From Methylomonas methanica (lineage in GTDB: Bacteria > Pseudomonadota > Gammaproteobacteria > Methylococcales > Methylomonadaceae): a stretch of DNA of 64,000 nt. Numbering within the stretch: the first letter of the stretch is position 1; every line of letters starts with the position of its first letter. The DNA is taken from the NCBI RefSeq assembly GCF_001644035.1, contig NZ_LUUG01000049.1, positions 124,001-188,000 on the forward strand, written 5' to 3'. The notes beneath the pieces are model-generated. The model saw nothing but the letters and a program-made list of their open reading frames with translations, was not told the origin of the DNA and ran no database searches. Below, one piece after another: positions 54,056 to 62,327 of this stretch. The position numbers and the translations under genes are program-made.

Positions 54056-54964
54056 TTACTTAGACGATTTGATGAATTCGCGAGCGACTTCAAAAGCGTG
54101 TTCGAAATGCAAAAATAGCGGTTGATCGCTTTCCAACATTCTTTTCAGCAGACGGCTTTGCGCTTGGTATTTGATATTGCCTATCGCCAATGCGCCTATG
54201 CCTACCGCACCACTGGTAGATCCGGCTAAAGGCTTGCCGTTATCGAATGCATCAACCCCAGCAATACCGGCAGGCGGTACCGCGTTTACGTCGGCGGCTA
54301 CTTTCAATTGCGCAGCTTTGGCAATTATTTCGGTGCTAAGCAATTCAATGCCCGCCGCACCCGTTGCGAAAACAACATCGGCGGTTTTCATGTATTCGGC
54401 TTTATCGGCGTCGGCGCCTGCCAGCACCGTGATTTTGCCATCGCCAAATTCTTCGCTGCATAGCTCTGCGGTGCGTTCCGCTTTATCCAATTGTCTGCCG
54501 ATGATTCTGACTTTAGCGCCCGCTTGAGCGGCAATCACCGCAGCCGCTTGACCGACCGGACCGGTACCGCCCAGGGCGATAACGTTTTTACCTTCCAGCG
54601 TGGTATCGAATTTTTCAGCCAGTTCTTTCTCTACAGCAGCAACCATGCCCGCCGCTGTGGTGAATGCACCGCTAGGATCGGCGAATACCGATACTTCGAA
54701 AGGCGGTACCATGGAATTCTTTGCCATTTTCAACATATCCATTGCTTGCTTGGTCTCCCTGCCACCGATGAAAATAGCGGTGCGCAACAAGCCTTTGGGG
54801 CTACGCGAGAAAATGGCATCTTGGACCAAGCCCCTGACTTCGCTGGGTTCAACGTTGATATAGGGGATTGCTGAAATCCAGCCTGCGTCCATCGCCATAT
54901 TGACGTCGAACGGGCTTAAATTCTTGGCTGTAGTCAGCATGTGCAGGATAAAGGGTTTTTCCAT
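54056..54964 (-). CDS. mtdB: Methylene-tetrahydromethanopterin dehydrogenase, MtdB-like paralogue 2
   Basis: This 302-residue paralogue keeps the pterin-binding and structural motifs (LSPFDVNMAMDAG, VQDAIFSRSPKG, FIGGRETKQAMDML, VSVFADPSGAF). The Rossmann glycines are in VIALGGTGPVGQAAAV, and the following strand ends IIGRQLDKAE, with a basic pair typical of NADP+ binding, unlike its neighbour. A cofactor difference between the two copies is therefore plausible. It is the first gene of the tandem pair and probably carries the promoter in the 86-bp gap before suhB's end. Confidence 0.92.
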   Translation of the reverse strand: MEKPFILHMLTTAKNLSPFDVNMAMDAGWISAIPYINVEPSEVRGLVQDAIFSRSPKGLLRTAIFIGGRETKQAMDMLKMAKNSMVPPFEVSVFADPSGAFTTAAGMVAAVEKELAEKFDTTLEGKNVIALGGTGPVGQAAAVIAAQAGAKVRIIGRQLDKAERTAELCSEEFGDGKITVLAGADADKAEYMKTADVVFATGAAGIELLSTEIIAKAAQLKVAADVNAVPPAGIAGVDAFDNGKPLAGSTSGAVGIGALAIGNIKYQAQSRLLKRMLESDQPLFLHFEHAFEVAREFIKSSK

Positions 54965-55050
54965 GATGGCCTCTTATAATTTGATTAGCCGGTAAGTATA
55001 AAAGAAAAGGCAAGACGATAACAATTCTAGGCTAAATGCCGAATTGAGCT

Positions 55051-55845
55051 TTATTTTAAGCGCGCCGGTACATGCGGCTCGATGGCGTGATACATCAATT
55101 GATGCATTTTGGGGTTGCCAACGATAATGTTGCCGGACTGTAAGTATTTGTCATTAAAGGAAAAATCCGTGGCGACACCGCCGGCTTCCTGCACTAACAA
55201 TACCCCGGCGGCAATATCCCATTCCTTGACGCCGATTTCCCAATACGCATCCAGACGGCCGCAGGCCACATAGGCCATATCCAGTGCGGCGGCTCCGGCG
55301 CGGCGGATGCCAGCTGAGTCGGCACAGACTGCTTTAAACATGCCTAAATAGGGCTCGATATTTTCCATGGTTTTAAACGGAAAGCCGGTGCCGATCAGGG
55401 CGCCACGCATGCTGCTTTGTTTGGTAACCCGGATTTTGCGATTGTTCAGCATTGCCCCGCCACCGCGTTCGGCAGTGAATAGTTCGTCGCGGCTGGGGTC
55501 GTAAATCACGCCCAATTCCAGTTTGTTCTTGTTTTTTAGCGCAATAGACACGGCATACTGCGGAAATCCGTGTAAAAAATTAGTGGTGCCATCCAGAGGG
55601 TCGACTATCCAGGTGTAGTCGTTACCTTTATGTTCACCGCTTTCCTCGGCCAGAATGCCATGGTCGGGAAACGCGGCCCGAATGACTTTGATAATTTCCT
55701 GCTCGGCGGCCCGATCAACTTCGGAGGCGTAGTCGTTACGGCTTTTTTGATCGATGGTGAGTTTCTCGATATTTTGTGAAGAGCGTTGGATTAGGTCGCC
55801 GGCGTTCCGCGCTGCGCGGACGGCAATATTTAGCATCGGGTGCAT
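55051..55845 (-). CDS. suhB: Inositol monophosphatase family protein SuhB
   Basis: This 264-residue Mg2+-dependent phosphatase has LAEESGEHKGNDYTWIVDPLDGTTNFLHG in overlapping metal motifs and WDIAAGVLLVQEAGG near the end, as in E. coli SuhB (267 residues). SuhB dephosphorylates inositol 1-phosphate and in E. coli also takes part in ribosomal RNA antitermination. It is divergent from trmJ; the order suhB-trmJ-cysE-iscR is common in gammaproteobacteria. Confidence 0.95.
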   Translation of the reverse strand: MHPMLNIAVRAARNAGDLIQRSSQNIEKLTIDQKSRNDYASEVDRAAEQEIIKVIRAAFPDHGILAEESGEHKGNDYTWIVDPLDGTTNFLHGFPQYAVSIALKNKNKLELGVIYDPSRDELFTAERGGGAMLNNRKIRVTKQSSMRGALIGTGFPFKTMENIEPYLGMFKAVCADSAGIRRAGAAALDMAYVACGRLDAYWEIGVKEWDIAAGVLLVQEAGGVATDFSFNDKYLQSGNIIVGNPKMHQLMYHAIEPHVPARLK

Positions 55846-55935
55846 AGATCGAATTGAAAATGAGCAGTTAGAAAACTCGGATAGGATAGCAAATTTTGCT
55901 AGAATCGCTGCTTTTTTAGCCGCAGAGGCCGGGCA

Positions 55936-56661
55936 TTGCTATCACATTTTAAAGTGGTTTTAGTGGAAACTTCCCATCCCGGCAACATCGGCGCGGTGGC
56001 TAGAGCCATGAAAAATATGCAGATGGATCAACTGCGCTTGGTTTCTCCAAAGAGCTTTCCGCATGCCGATGCCACTGCCAGAGCGTCCGGGGCCGACGAT
56101 CTGCTTAGAACGGCGACTGTCTTCGATTCCTTGCCAGATGCTATTGCCGATTGCCGGATTGTATTGGGGTCTAGTGCGCGCGATAGAACCATCAGTTGGC
56201 CAAGTTTGACTGTCAGGCAAACAGCCGAAAAATGGGTGGGTGCATTACCAAAGCAAAATATAGCCTTGGTATTCGGCCGTGAAAACTCCGGTTTAAAAAA
56301 CCATGAATTGGACTTATGTCATTATCTGTTGCGGATACCCTGCAATGCAGAATATAGCTCGCTGAACTTGGCAGCAGCAGTGCAAGTGGTGTGCTACGAA
56401 TTGTTCGTCGCGTCCGGCCAGGAGATGGTCAGCAAGGTGGGCGATATCGGCGAAGAGCCTTTGGCGACGGCCGAACAAATGGAAGCCTTTTATACACACC
56501 TCCAGCAGACTATGGCGGATATTGGCTTCCTGCACCCGGAGCGCTCTAAGTCAATCATGCGTCGTTTGCGGCGTATCTTTAACCGGACCCAGCTCGATAC
56601 CAAAGAGTTGGATATCCTGAGAGGCATTCTGCGCTTCTCGCAAAATCATAACGCCGAATAA
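55936..56661 (+). CDS. trmJ: tRNA (cytidine/uridine-2'-O-)-methyltransferase TrmJ
   Basis: This 241-residue SPOUT methyltransferase modifies position 32 of several tRNAs. The N-terminal motif is [21 protein letters not shown], the second is [15 protein letters not shown], and the knot motif is [19 protein letters not shown]. The C-terminal extension ([18 protein letters not shown]) is typical of TrmJ. No ATG fits the start; TTG at 55936 with AGAGG upstream gives the usual N-terminus. It is followed 4 bp later by cysE. Confidence 0.94.
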   Translation: MLSHFKVVLVETSHPGNIGAVARAMKNMQMDQLRLVSPKSFPHADATARASGADDLLRTATVFDSLPDAIADCRIVLGSSARDRTISWPSLTVRQTAEKWVGALPKQNIALVFGRENSGLKNHELDLCHYLLRIPCNAEYSSLNLAAAVQVVCYELFVASGQEMVSKVGDIGEEPLATAEQMEAFYTHLQQTMADIGFLHPERSKSIMRRLRRIFNRTQLDTKELDILRGILRFSQNHNAE

Positions 56662-56665
56662 CGCC

Positions 56666-57418
56666 ATGCTGGCCAGACTCAAAGAAGACATTAACTGCGT
56701 ATTTGCCCGAGACCCGGCCGCGCAGTCGGCTTTTGAAGTGATAACGACCTATCCTGGGTTTCACGCAGTACTAATTCACCATTGCAGTCATTGGTTGTGG
56801 TTACGCGGCTTCAGATGGGCAGGCCGTTATGTATCGTTCTTGGGCCGCTGGCTGACCGGCATCGAAATACATCCCGGCGCGCAAATCGGCCGGCGGTTTT
56901 TTATCGATCATGGTATGGGCGTGGTGATCGGCGAAACGGCGGTGATTGGCGACGATTGCACGCTATATCACGGCGTGACCTTAGGTGGTACCAGTTGGAA
57001 CAAAGGCAAGCGCCATCCCACATTAGGCAACGGCGTGGTGATAGGCGCCGGAGCCAAGGTACTGGGGCCGATTGAAATCGGCGATGGCGCGCGAGTCGGT
57101 TCCAATTCGGTGGTGGTGAAATCGGTGCCCATGGGTGTGACGGTAGTCGGCATTCCCGCGCATATCGTCGATGCGAAAGCCAAGCAAGAAAAAGCGCGGC
57201 GCGATGCAATGGCGCAGAAAATCGGTTTTGATGCATATGGCGCCACTAGCGATATGCCGGATCCCATAGCCAATGCCATCAACCTGATGCTTGATCACAT
57301 CCATCAGCTCGATAAGCAAATAGCCGATATGCAACAGGTATTGAACGATGCCGGCATCAATTGCCATCGCCAAGCCATGCCGGCATTGGACGACTGTGAA
57401 ATTAAGGATAAGCAATAG
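56666..57418 (+). CDS. cysE: Serine O-acetyltransferase
   Basis: This 250-residue enzyme acetylates serine for cysteine synthesis. The N-terminal helical part is short, as in the NifP-type group ([25 protein letters not shown]). The left-handed beta-helix holds the hexapeptide repeats, with [30 protein letters not shown] and [22 protein letters not shown]. The co-transcribed trmJ precedes it. It supplies cysteine, the sulfur source of the cysteine desulfurase encoded 1.4 kb downstream. Confidence 0.95.
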   Translation: MLARLKEDINCVFARDPAAQSAFEVITTYPGFHAVLIHHCSHWLWLRGFRWAGRYVSFLGRWLTGIEIHPGAQIGRRFFIDHGMGVVIGETAVIGDDCTLYHGVTLGGTSWNKGKRHPTLGNGVVIGAGAKVLGPIEIGDGARVGSNSVVVKSVPMGVTVVGIPAHIVDAKAKQEKARRDAMAQKIGFDAYGATSDMPDPIANAINLMLDHIHQLDKQIADMQQVLNDAGINCHRQAMPALDDCEIKDKQ

Positions 57419-57449
57419 CTATGAGATGGTGTGGGCATGTCTCTTGGGT

Positions 57450-57484
57450 AATGTTCACAAATCAAAAAATTACTGGTGAACATT
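57450..57484. promoter_or_regulatory. Inverted repeat at the methyltransferase start
   Basis: AATGTTCAC (57450-57458) and GTGAACATT (57476-57484) form a perfect 9-bp inverted repeat with a 17-base gap that ends one base before the GTG start. It could be an operator or a hairpin that masks the start codon region. Confidence 0.5.
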
Positions 57485-57485
57485 C

Positions 57486-58220
57486 GTGAATATCAGAGCA
57501 TTTAAAAACCTCCTCAAGCCGCTGCTGAACACACCTTTTCACCCCCAATGGTTGTTAACGCAAAGCAAGAATAAAACTGCCGAGTACATTAAATCCATTG
57601 GTAGCGACAAGACCGTACTCGACGTAGGCTGCTTTAACAAATGGCCTCGTCAGTTGTTACCGGAAAATTGTAATTACATAGGTTTGGACTATTTCGAAAC
57701 AGCTACCGATTGGTATGGCTCGGTACCTGATGTTTTTGGTGATGCTTGTCATTTGCCAATACAAACCTCAGCTATCGATGTGGTACTGCTATTGGATGTG
57801 CTGGAGCATTTGCCTTCCGCCGAAGATGCTCTTTGCGAAATTAGTCGGGTGTTAAGGCCGGGTGGCAGTTTGATAGTTCAAATTCCGTTCTTGTACCCCT
57901 TGCACGACGAACCCAGAGACTATTCGCGATTGACCCACTATGGTTTTGCCGCGCTCGCGAATAAACATGGTTTGGACATTGAGCGTTGCAATGCTCAAGG
58001 CGTGCCGATTGAAACAGCGGCTTTGCTGACGAATATCGCCATTACCAAAGTTGTCTTCGGATGGATCGCTCAAAAAAAACCAGCCGTGATTTTTTCTGTA
58101 TTGGCACCGATCATTATTTTACTGGTCAACTTGTTTGCGAAAGGAATTAATGGCATTAGCCAGCAAGATGACTTTATGCCCTATAGCTACCAGCTCGTAG
58201 CAAAGAAGCGATTTCAATAA
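57486..58220 (+). CDS. Class I SAM-dependent methyltransferase
   Basis: This 244-residue protein has the Rossmann-type SAM site VLDVGCFNKWPRQLL, the second acidic residue in YIGLDYFE, and the methyltransferase-11 pattern IDVVLLLDVLEHLPSAEDALCEISRVLRPGG. A hydrophobic C-terminal stretch (VIFSVLAPIIILLVNLFAKG) suggests membrane association, as in surface-polysaccharide or lipid-related enzymes. The substrate is unknown. Start is GTG 57486 with a weak ribosome binding site next to an inverted repeat. It sits between cysE and iscR, an unusual place, and may be an inserted gene. Confidence 0.85.
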   Translation: MNIRAFKNLLKPLLNTPFHPQWLLTQSKNKTAEYIKSIGSDKTVLDVGCFNKWPRQLLPENCNYIGLDYFETATDWYGSVPDVFGDACHLPIQTSAIDVVLLLDVLEHLPSAEDALCEISRVLRPGGSLIVQIPFLYPLHDEPRDYSRLTHYGFAALANKHGLDIERCNAQGVPIETAALLTNIAITKVVFGWIAQKKPAVIFSVLAPIIILLVNLFAKGINGISQQDDFMPYSYQLVAKKRFQ

Positions 58221-58265
58221 CGGCGTATTTACCAAGGTGGAATGCGAGAGCTTAGACAGCTGTAA

Positions 58266-58298
58266 ATACTTGACCAAATTACTGGGTTTATTTATAGT
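58266..58298 (+). promoter_or_regulatory. iscR promoter with IscR-type site
   Basis: TTGACC (58270-58275), a 17-bp spacer and TATAGT (58293-58298) form a strong sigma-70 promoter. The 25 bp at 58266-58290 (ATACTTGACCAAATTACTGG...) closely resemble the E. coli type 1 IscR site that overlaps the -35 box of PiscR. Autorepression by [2Fe-2S]-IscR is therefore likely. Confidence 0.75.
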
Positions 58299-58333
58299 CA
58301 GCATTATTTTCATTAGTTTGTAAGGGGTTTGAG

Positions 58334-58819
58334 ATGCGGCTTACCACAAAAGGGCGTTACGCGGTCACCGCGATGCTGGATTTGGCTTTTCACAGTCAAT
58401 CCAACCCGGTAACTTTGACTGACATTGCGACACGGCAAACCATTTCCTTGTCTTATCTTGAACAATTGTTTGCTCGTTTGCGCAAGGCCGGCATGGTGAA
58501 AGGCGTCCGAGGACCTGGTGGCGGTTATACGCTCAGCCGTAGCGCCCGAGATATTAATATTGCCGACATTATCGAAGCAGTCGACGAGCCGGTCGATTCC
58601 ACCAAATGCGGTGGCAAAGCTAATTGCCATAACGATGAACCTTGTCTGACGCATGATTTGTGGATGGGCTTGAGCGAGCAAATTCGCGCGTACTTAAAAG
58701 AAATTAGTCTTGGACAATTGCTGGAACGCGATTTTGTCAGTGACGTGGCCAAAAGACAGAGTAAACATGTGGAGCATGTCATCGAAATGCAACCCCGGCA
58801 GGAAAAACGCATCGCTTAA
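58334..58819 (+). CDS. iscR: Fe-S cluster regulator IscR
   Basis: This 161-residue Rrf2-family regulator has the winged helix ([46 protein letters not shown]) and the three cluster-binding Cys in [20 protein letters not shown], followed by His107-like HDLW. It senses Fe-S demand and represses its own operon, consistent with the promoter site just upstream. AGGGG precedes the ATG. The stop overlaps the iscS start (TAATG). Confidence 0.96.
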   Translation: MRLTTKGRYAVTAMLDLAFHSQSNPVTLTDIATRQTISLSYLEQLFARLRKAGMVKGVRGPGGGYTLSRSARDINIADIIEAVDEPVDSTKCGGKANCHNDEPCLTHDLWMGLSEQIRAYLKEISLGQLLERDFVSDVAKRQSKHVEHVIEMQPRQEKRIA

Positions 58820-59922
58820 TGATCTATCTGGATCATAACGCCACCACCCGCTGCGATGAGCGGGTGGTGGAAGCAATGATGCCGTATTTGCATGGCATGT
58901 ACGGCAATCCATCCAGTCTGTATAAGCTGGGCCGCATAGCCCGCAGCGCCATCGATACCGCCAGGGAGCAAATCTCAGGACTAATTGATGCGCCGGGAGC
59001 GCAGATAGTGTTTACCAGCGGCGGCACTGAAGCTAATGCTTTGGCGCTAGCCAACGCCCGGAGCTTGGGGCTGGCAATTTCGGCTATCGAACATCCCTCT
59101 ATTTTCGAGAACGCCGCGCACTACCGGCAGTGTTTTCGCGATTTGCAAACGCTTGAGGTAGATAGCACCGGAAGTGTGCCATTACTCGCGTTGGATAAAG
59201 CAAATTGGCAAGCCGGCGACATGGCATCGGTGATGTTGGCGAACAATGAAACCGGCGTCGTTCAGGACGTTGCGGGCATCGCCGAACGATTGGCTGAGCG
59301 CGGTGTCAACCTGCATACCGATGCAGTCCAGGCCTTGGGTAAAATACCATTTTCGCTCAGAGAACTGGGCGTTAAATTGATGAGTTTATCCAGTCACAAA
59401 ATATACGGACCAAAAGGCTGCGGTGCGTTGGTAGTCGCGGAAGATTTTGTTTTAAAGCCCTGGCTGCGCGGGGGCGATCAGGAGCATGGCTCACGGGCCG
59501 GTACGGAAAATGTGGCGGCGATAGTGGGTTTTGGCAAAGCGGCCGAATTGGCTAAGATGGAATTAGGCTTAAGGGAAGCTCGCATGCTGGCGCTGAGAAT
59601 GCGCTTGGAGCAGGCCCTACGCTCAATTCCAGGCTTGGTGATCTTTGCTGAACAAGTCAAAAGACTGCCGAATACCGTGCAGTTTGGTATTCCCGGCATT
59701 AGCGGCGAAATGCTGTTAATGCAGTTGGATCAGCGAAATGTCGCGGTTTCCAGCGGCTCGGCCTGTTCCGCGTCTTCAGGCGAAATCAGCCCGGTGTTAA
59801 CAGCCATGGGTGTGGAAGCTTCTTTGGCCCGGTCAGCCATCCGCGTCAGCTTGGGTAAAGATAATAACGAAACCGAAGTCGATCAATTCGTCGATGTCTT
59901 AAAAGCATCGATAGCAAATTAG
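58819..59922 (+). CDS. iscS: Cysteine desulfurase (short IscS/NifS type)
   Basis: This 367-residue PLP enzyme releases sulfur from cysteine as a persulfide. It has IYLDHNATTRCDERV, FTSGGTEANALAL, the PLP Lys in LSSHKIYGPKG and the persulfide Cys in SGSACSASSGE. It is about 35 residues shorter than E. coli IscS (404), lacking the C-terminal extension that docks IscU. iscU is missing from this operon, so the two facts may be related. It is coupled to iscR by a one-base overlap. Confidence 0.93.
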   Translation: MIYLDHNATTRCDERVVEAMMPYLHGMYGNPSSLYKLGRIARSAIDTAREQISGLIDAPGAQIVFTSGGTEANALALANARSLGLAISAIEHPSIFENAAHYRQCFRDLQTLEVDSTGSVPLLALDKANWQAGDMASVMLANNETGVVQDVAGIAERLAERGVNLHTDAVQALGKIPFSLRELGVKLMSLSSHKIYGPKGCGALVVAEDFVLKPWLRGGDQEHGSRAGTENVAAIVGFGKAAELAKMELGLREARMLALRMRLEQALRSIPGLVIFAEQVKRLPNTVQFGIPGISGEMLLMQLDQRNVAVSSGSACSASSGEISPVLTAMGVEASLARSAIRVSLGKDNNETEVDQFVDVLKASIAN

Positions 59923-59937
59923 TTAGGAGAATTAGCA

Positions 59938-60261
59938 ATGGCTATTACCGTTACCGAAAGTGCCGCCAGGCAAATCCAAAAACAGTTACAAAAGCGCGGA
60001 ACAGGCTTAGGTTTGAGATTGGGCGTTAAAACCTCGGGATGCTCAGGGTATGCTTATGTATTGGATTATGCCGATCAAGCCGAAGCCGATGAGGTAGTGT
60101 TCGACCAATACGATGTAAAAGTGCTGGTGAAACAGGCTGATCTGGATAAATTGAGCGGCATTGAGCTGGATTATGCCAAGGAAGGATTTAACGAGGCCTT
60201 TAAATTCAATAACCCCAATGTAAAAGGCACCTGCGGTTGCGGGGAGAGTTTTTCGGTTTAG
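59938..60261 (+). CDS. iscA: Iron-sulfur cluster assembly protein IscA
   Basis: This 107-residue A-type carrier has the three conserved Cys, one in [17 protein letters not shown] and two in the C-terminal CGCGESFSV. It passes Fe-S clusters or iron to apoproteins. It follows iscS by 15 bp (TTAGGAGAATTAGC before the ATG). The operon then ends without iscU, hscBA or fdx. Confidence 0.96.
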   Translation: MAITVTESAARQIQKQLQKRGTGLGLRLGVKTSGCSGYAYVLDYADQAEADEVVFDQYDVKVLVKQADLDKLSGIELDYAKEGFNEAFKFNNPNVKGTCGCGESFSV

Positions 60262-60270
60262 CGTATAGAA

Positions 60271-60303
60271 ACGCCGGCTTTCCTATCTGGATAAAGCCGG
60301 CGT
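60271..60303. terminator. Hairpin between iscA and the EGKC protein
   Basis: ACGCCGGCTTT (60271-60281) is the exact complement of AAAGCCGGCGT (60293-60303). It lies between convergent genes and should act on both strands; T runs are only three long. Confidence 0.6.
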
Positions 60304-60312
60304 CGTCGGCGC

Positions 60313-60657
60313 TTATTTCATATTAGCGCCGCAGTTTCCTTCCATTTTTTTGCCGTCAGCGGCTTTGTCGGCGGCTGGAGCAGCCGGTTTGTTACCAGCG
60401 CACTTGCCTTCGGTAGCGGCTTTGCTATCAGTGCTTTTTTTCATCATAGCAGCGCCGCATTTCCCTTCCCCGCAAGAACCGTCTTTCATTTTATCGGCAC
60501 CCGCTTCTGGTTTGGCTTCGGCTGTCAGCATATAACCTGAGCTCAACTCAGACAATGCAAATGGATTGCTATCAGCTTGGGCAATATTGCCGGCCAGCGT
60601 TGGCAACAGGGATGCGCCGATTGCAATGGCAAATGGGGTTTTGTTAATTTTCTTCAT
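60313..60657 (-). CDS. HvfA/BufA2-like EGKC-motif precursor protein, orphan
   Basis: This 114-residue exported protein resembles precursors of the HvfA/BufA2 type (ribosomally made, MNIO-modified metal-binding peptides). A signal peptide (FAIAIGASLLPTLAGNIAQA) is followed by the typical NPFALSELSSGYML, and then a low-complexity Ala/Lys/Gly tail with EGKC (64-67), EGKC (83-86) and EGNC (106-109), plus Cys62. In known systems EGKC cysteines become oxazolone/thioamide groups that bind copper or other metals. No DUF692 (MNIO) or DUF2063 gene is next to it. AGGAG precedes ATG 60657. Modification is inferred. Confidence 0.72.
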   Translation of the reverse strand: MKKINKTPFAIAIGASLLPTLAGNIAQADSNPFALSELSSGYMLTAEAKPEAGADKMKDGSCGEGKCGAAMMKKSTDSKAATEGKCAGNKPAAPAADKAADGKKMEGNCGANMK

Positions 60658-60855
60658 ACTATCTCCTGTGGAAAAAACGAATTGTTCTAATAAATGGTTT
60701 GCAACCAGAACCCTGCATTTTCGGCAATGGGCCTGTCGCTAATATCACAAAAAAGCCTTGCAAAGTAAAGGCGGGAAGATTCTGTCAATCGGCAGTATAC
60801 TTGCGCCCGAAACGTCAATTTTCCGCAACCTGCCGATGCGATAACCACTGTAGCC

Positions 60856-61383
60856 ATGACTTCAACAACAACCATATTCCAACTGGGGGCCGAGGTATTG
60901 CGGCGGCAGGCGCAGCCTGTTGACGACTTTGCCTGCCCGGAGTTCCATAAACTGATTGAAACCATGCACGAGACTATGCTGGAGGCCAATGGTGTCGGCA
61001 TAGCCTCCCCGCAATTGGGCGCTTCCTGGCAAATTTTGATCATCGCTTCCCGGCCGACAGCCCGTTATCCGCATGCCCCGGACATGTCGCCGATTCTGAT
61101 GGTAAATCCAAGTTTCGAAATTGTTGACAGCACTTTACATAAAGATTGGGAAGGCTGTTTAAGCGTACCGGGTATCCGGGCGCTTGTGCCGCGTTACCAG
61201 GCTATCCAAGTGCAATATCAAGATCAGCAAGGCGAAATCTGCCGCTTAGATTTGCAGGATTTTCCGGCCCGAGTATTCCAACACGAGTTCGATCATTTAT
61301 TGGGATTGGTGTATCTGGATAGGGTTGAAAATAACCAAGATATTATCTCCGAAACCGAGTTTTTCAAACGCATCGCCGCATAG
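60856..61383 (+). CDS. def: Peptide deformylase
   Basis: This 175-residue metalloenzyme removes the formyl group from nascent proteins. The three family motifs are GVGIASPQLG, EGCLSVPG and QHEFDHLLG, with Cys and two His as metal ligands. The second motif Phe in HEFDH (HEHDH or HELDH in many others) is tolerated in the family. It is probably one of several deformylases in the genome, since no fmt is adjacent. It stands upstream of the quinoprotein relay genes with 11 bp to the next start. Confidence 0.95.
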   Translation: MTSTTTIFQLGAEVLRRQAQPVDDFACPEFHKLIETMHETMLEANGVGIASPQLGASWQILIIASRPTARYPHAPDMSPILMVNPSFEIVDSTLHKDWEGCLSVPGIRALVPRYQAIQVQYQDQQGEICRLDLQDFPARVFQHEFDHLLGLVYLDRVENNQDIISETEFFKRIAA

Positions 61384-61394
61384 GAGTCGCCTGA

Positions 61395-62309
61395 ATGAAG
61401 TTTGTGTTGTTGTTAATGGGCCTATTGACCAGTTACAGCAGTATGGCTTTGCCGCCGCTGTCTTTCAGTCAAGTGGCGCCGGGCATCTATCTGCATACCT
61501 CCGCACATCATTGGCCGGATCGGGACAATCACGGCGAGATTGCCAATATCGGCTTTATTGTCGGCGAGCGCTGCGTGGCTGTGATCGATAGCGGCGGTAG
61601 TCCGCAGCAGGGAGTCGCATTGCGAAATACCATCAAGCAGGTGACCGCTAAACCGGTTTGTTATGTGATCAATACCCATGTGCATCCCGACCATATCTAC
61701 GGCAATATTGCTTTCAAGGAACCAGGCGTGCAGTTTGTCGGCCATCATAAGCTGGCGCGCGCGATGGCCACGCGCGGCGACCATTACCTCGGACGCGCTG
61801 CGGAATTGCTGGATATTCAGGTCAATCAAGACAATATTATTCCGCCCGATATAGAAGTGAACGACACCATGACTTTGAACCTGGGTAATCGCGAACTGCT
61901 GCTGACAGCGCATCCGAGCACGCACACCGATAACGATTTGAGCGTTTACGACAAAGCTACCGAGACTATCTGGCTAGCCGATCTGTTGTTTTTAGAGCAT
62001 ATTCCGGTGATAGACGGCAGCATCAAAGGCTGGTTGGGCGAGATGGGGCGCTTGGAGAAAAATCACTACAAATTAGTCGTGCCCGGCCACGGTCATTTGG
62101 TAAAAGATTGGCCGGCAAGTCTGCAACCGCAAAAAGCCTATTTGACTGGCTTGGCAACCGAAGTTAGGGCAATGATTAAGCAAGGTAAAACCTTGGAGCA
62201 AGCGTTGAATAGCGTCGGCTTGCCGGCCAAAAAAAATTGGCAATTATTTGAACAATTCCACCGCAAAAACGTCACCATCGCGTTTGCCGAGCTGGAATGG
62301 GAAGATTAA
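61395..62309 (+). CDS. Quinoprotein relay zinc metallohydrolase (SoxH-like)
   Basis: This 304-residue exported metallo-beta-lactamase-fold protein has a signal peptide (MKFVLLLMGLLTSYSSMA) and the zinc motif NTHVHPDHIYGN. Other metal-site segments are LLTAHPSTHTDNDLSV and VVPGHGHLV. It resembles the quinoprotein relay system zinc metallohydrolases found with PQQ-dependent dehydrogenases, related to SoxH. Its reaction is unknown. It is followed 18 bp later by the SoxYZ-like carrier, which strengthens the assignment. Confidence 0.85.
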   Translation: MKFVLLLMGLLTSYSSMALPPLSFSQVAPGIYLHTSAHHWPDRDNHGEIANIGFIVGERCVAVIDSGGSPQQGVALRNTIKQVTAKPVCYVINTHVHPDHIYGNIAFKEPGVQFVGHHKLARAMATRGDHYLGRAAELLDIQVNQDNIIPPDIEVNDTMTLNLGNRELLLTAHPSTHTDNDLSVYDKATETIWLADLLFLEHIPVIDGSIKGWLGEMGRLEKNHYKLVVPGHGHLVKDWPASLQPQKAYLTGLATEVRAMIKQGKTLEQALNSVGLPAKKNWQLFEQFHRKNVTIAFAELEWED

Positions 62310-62327
62310 ACAGAGGAGAGTAAAAGC

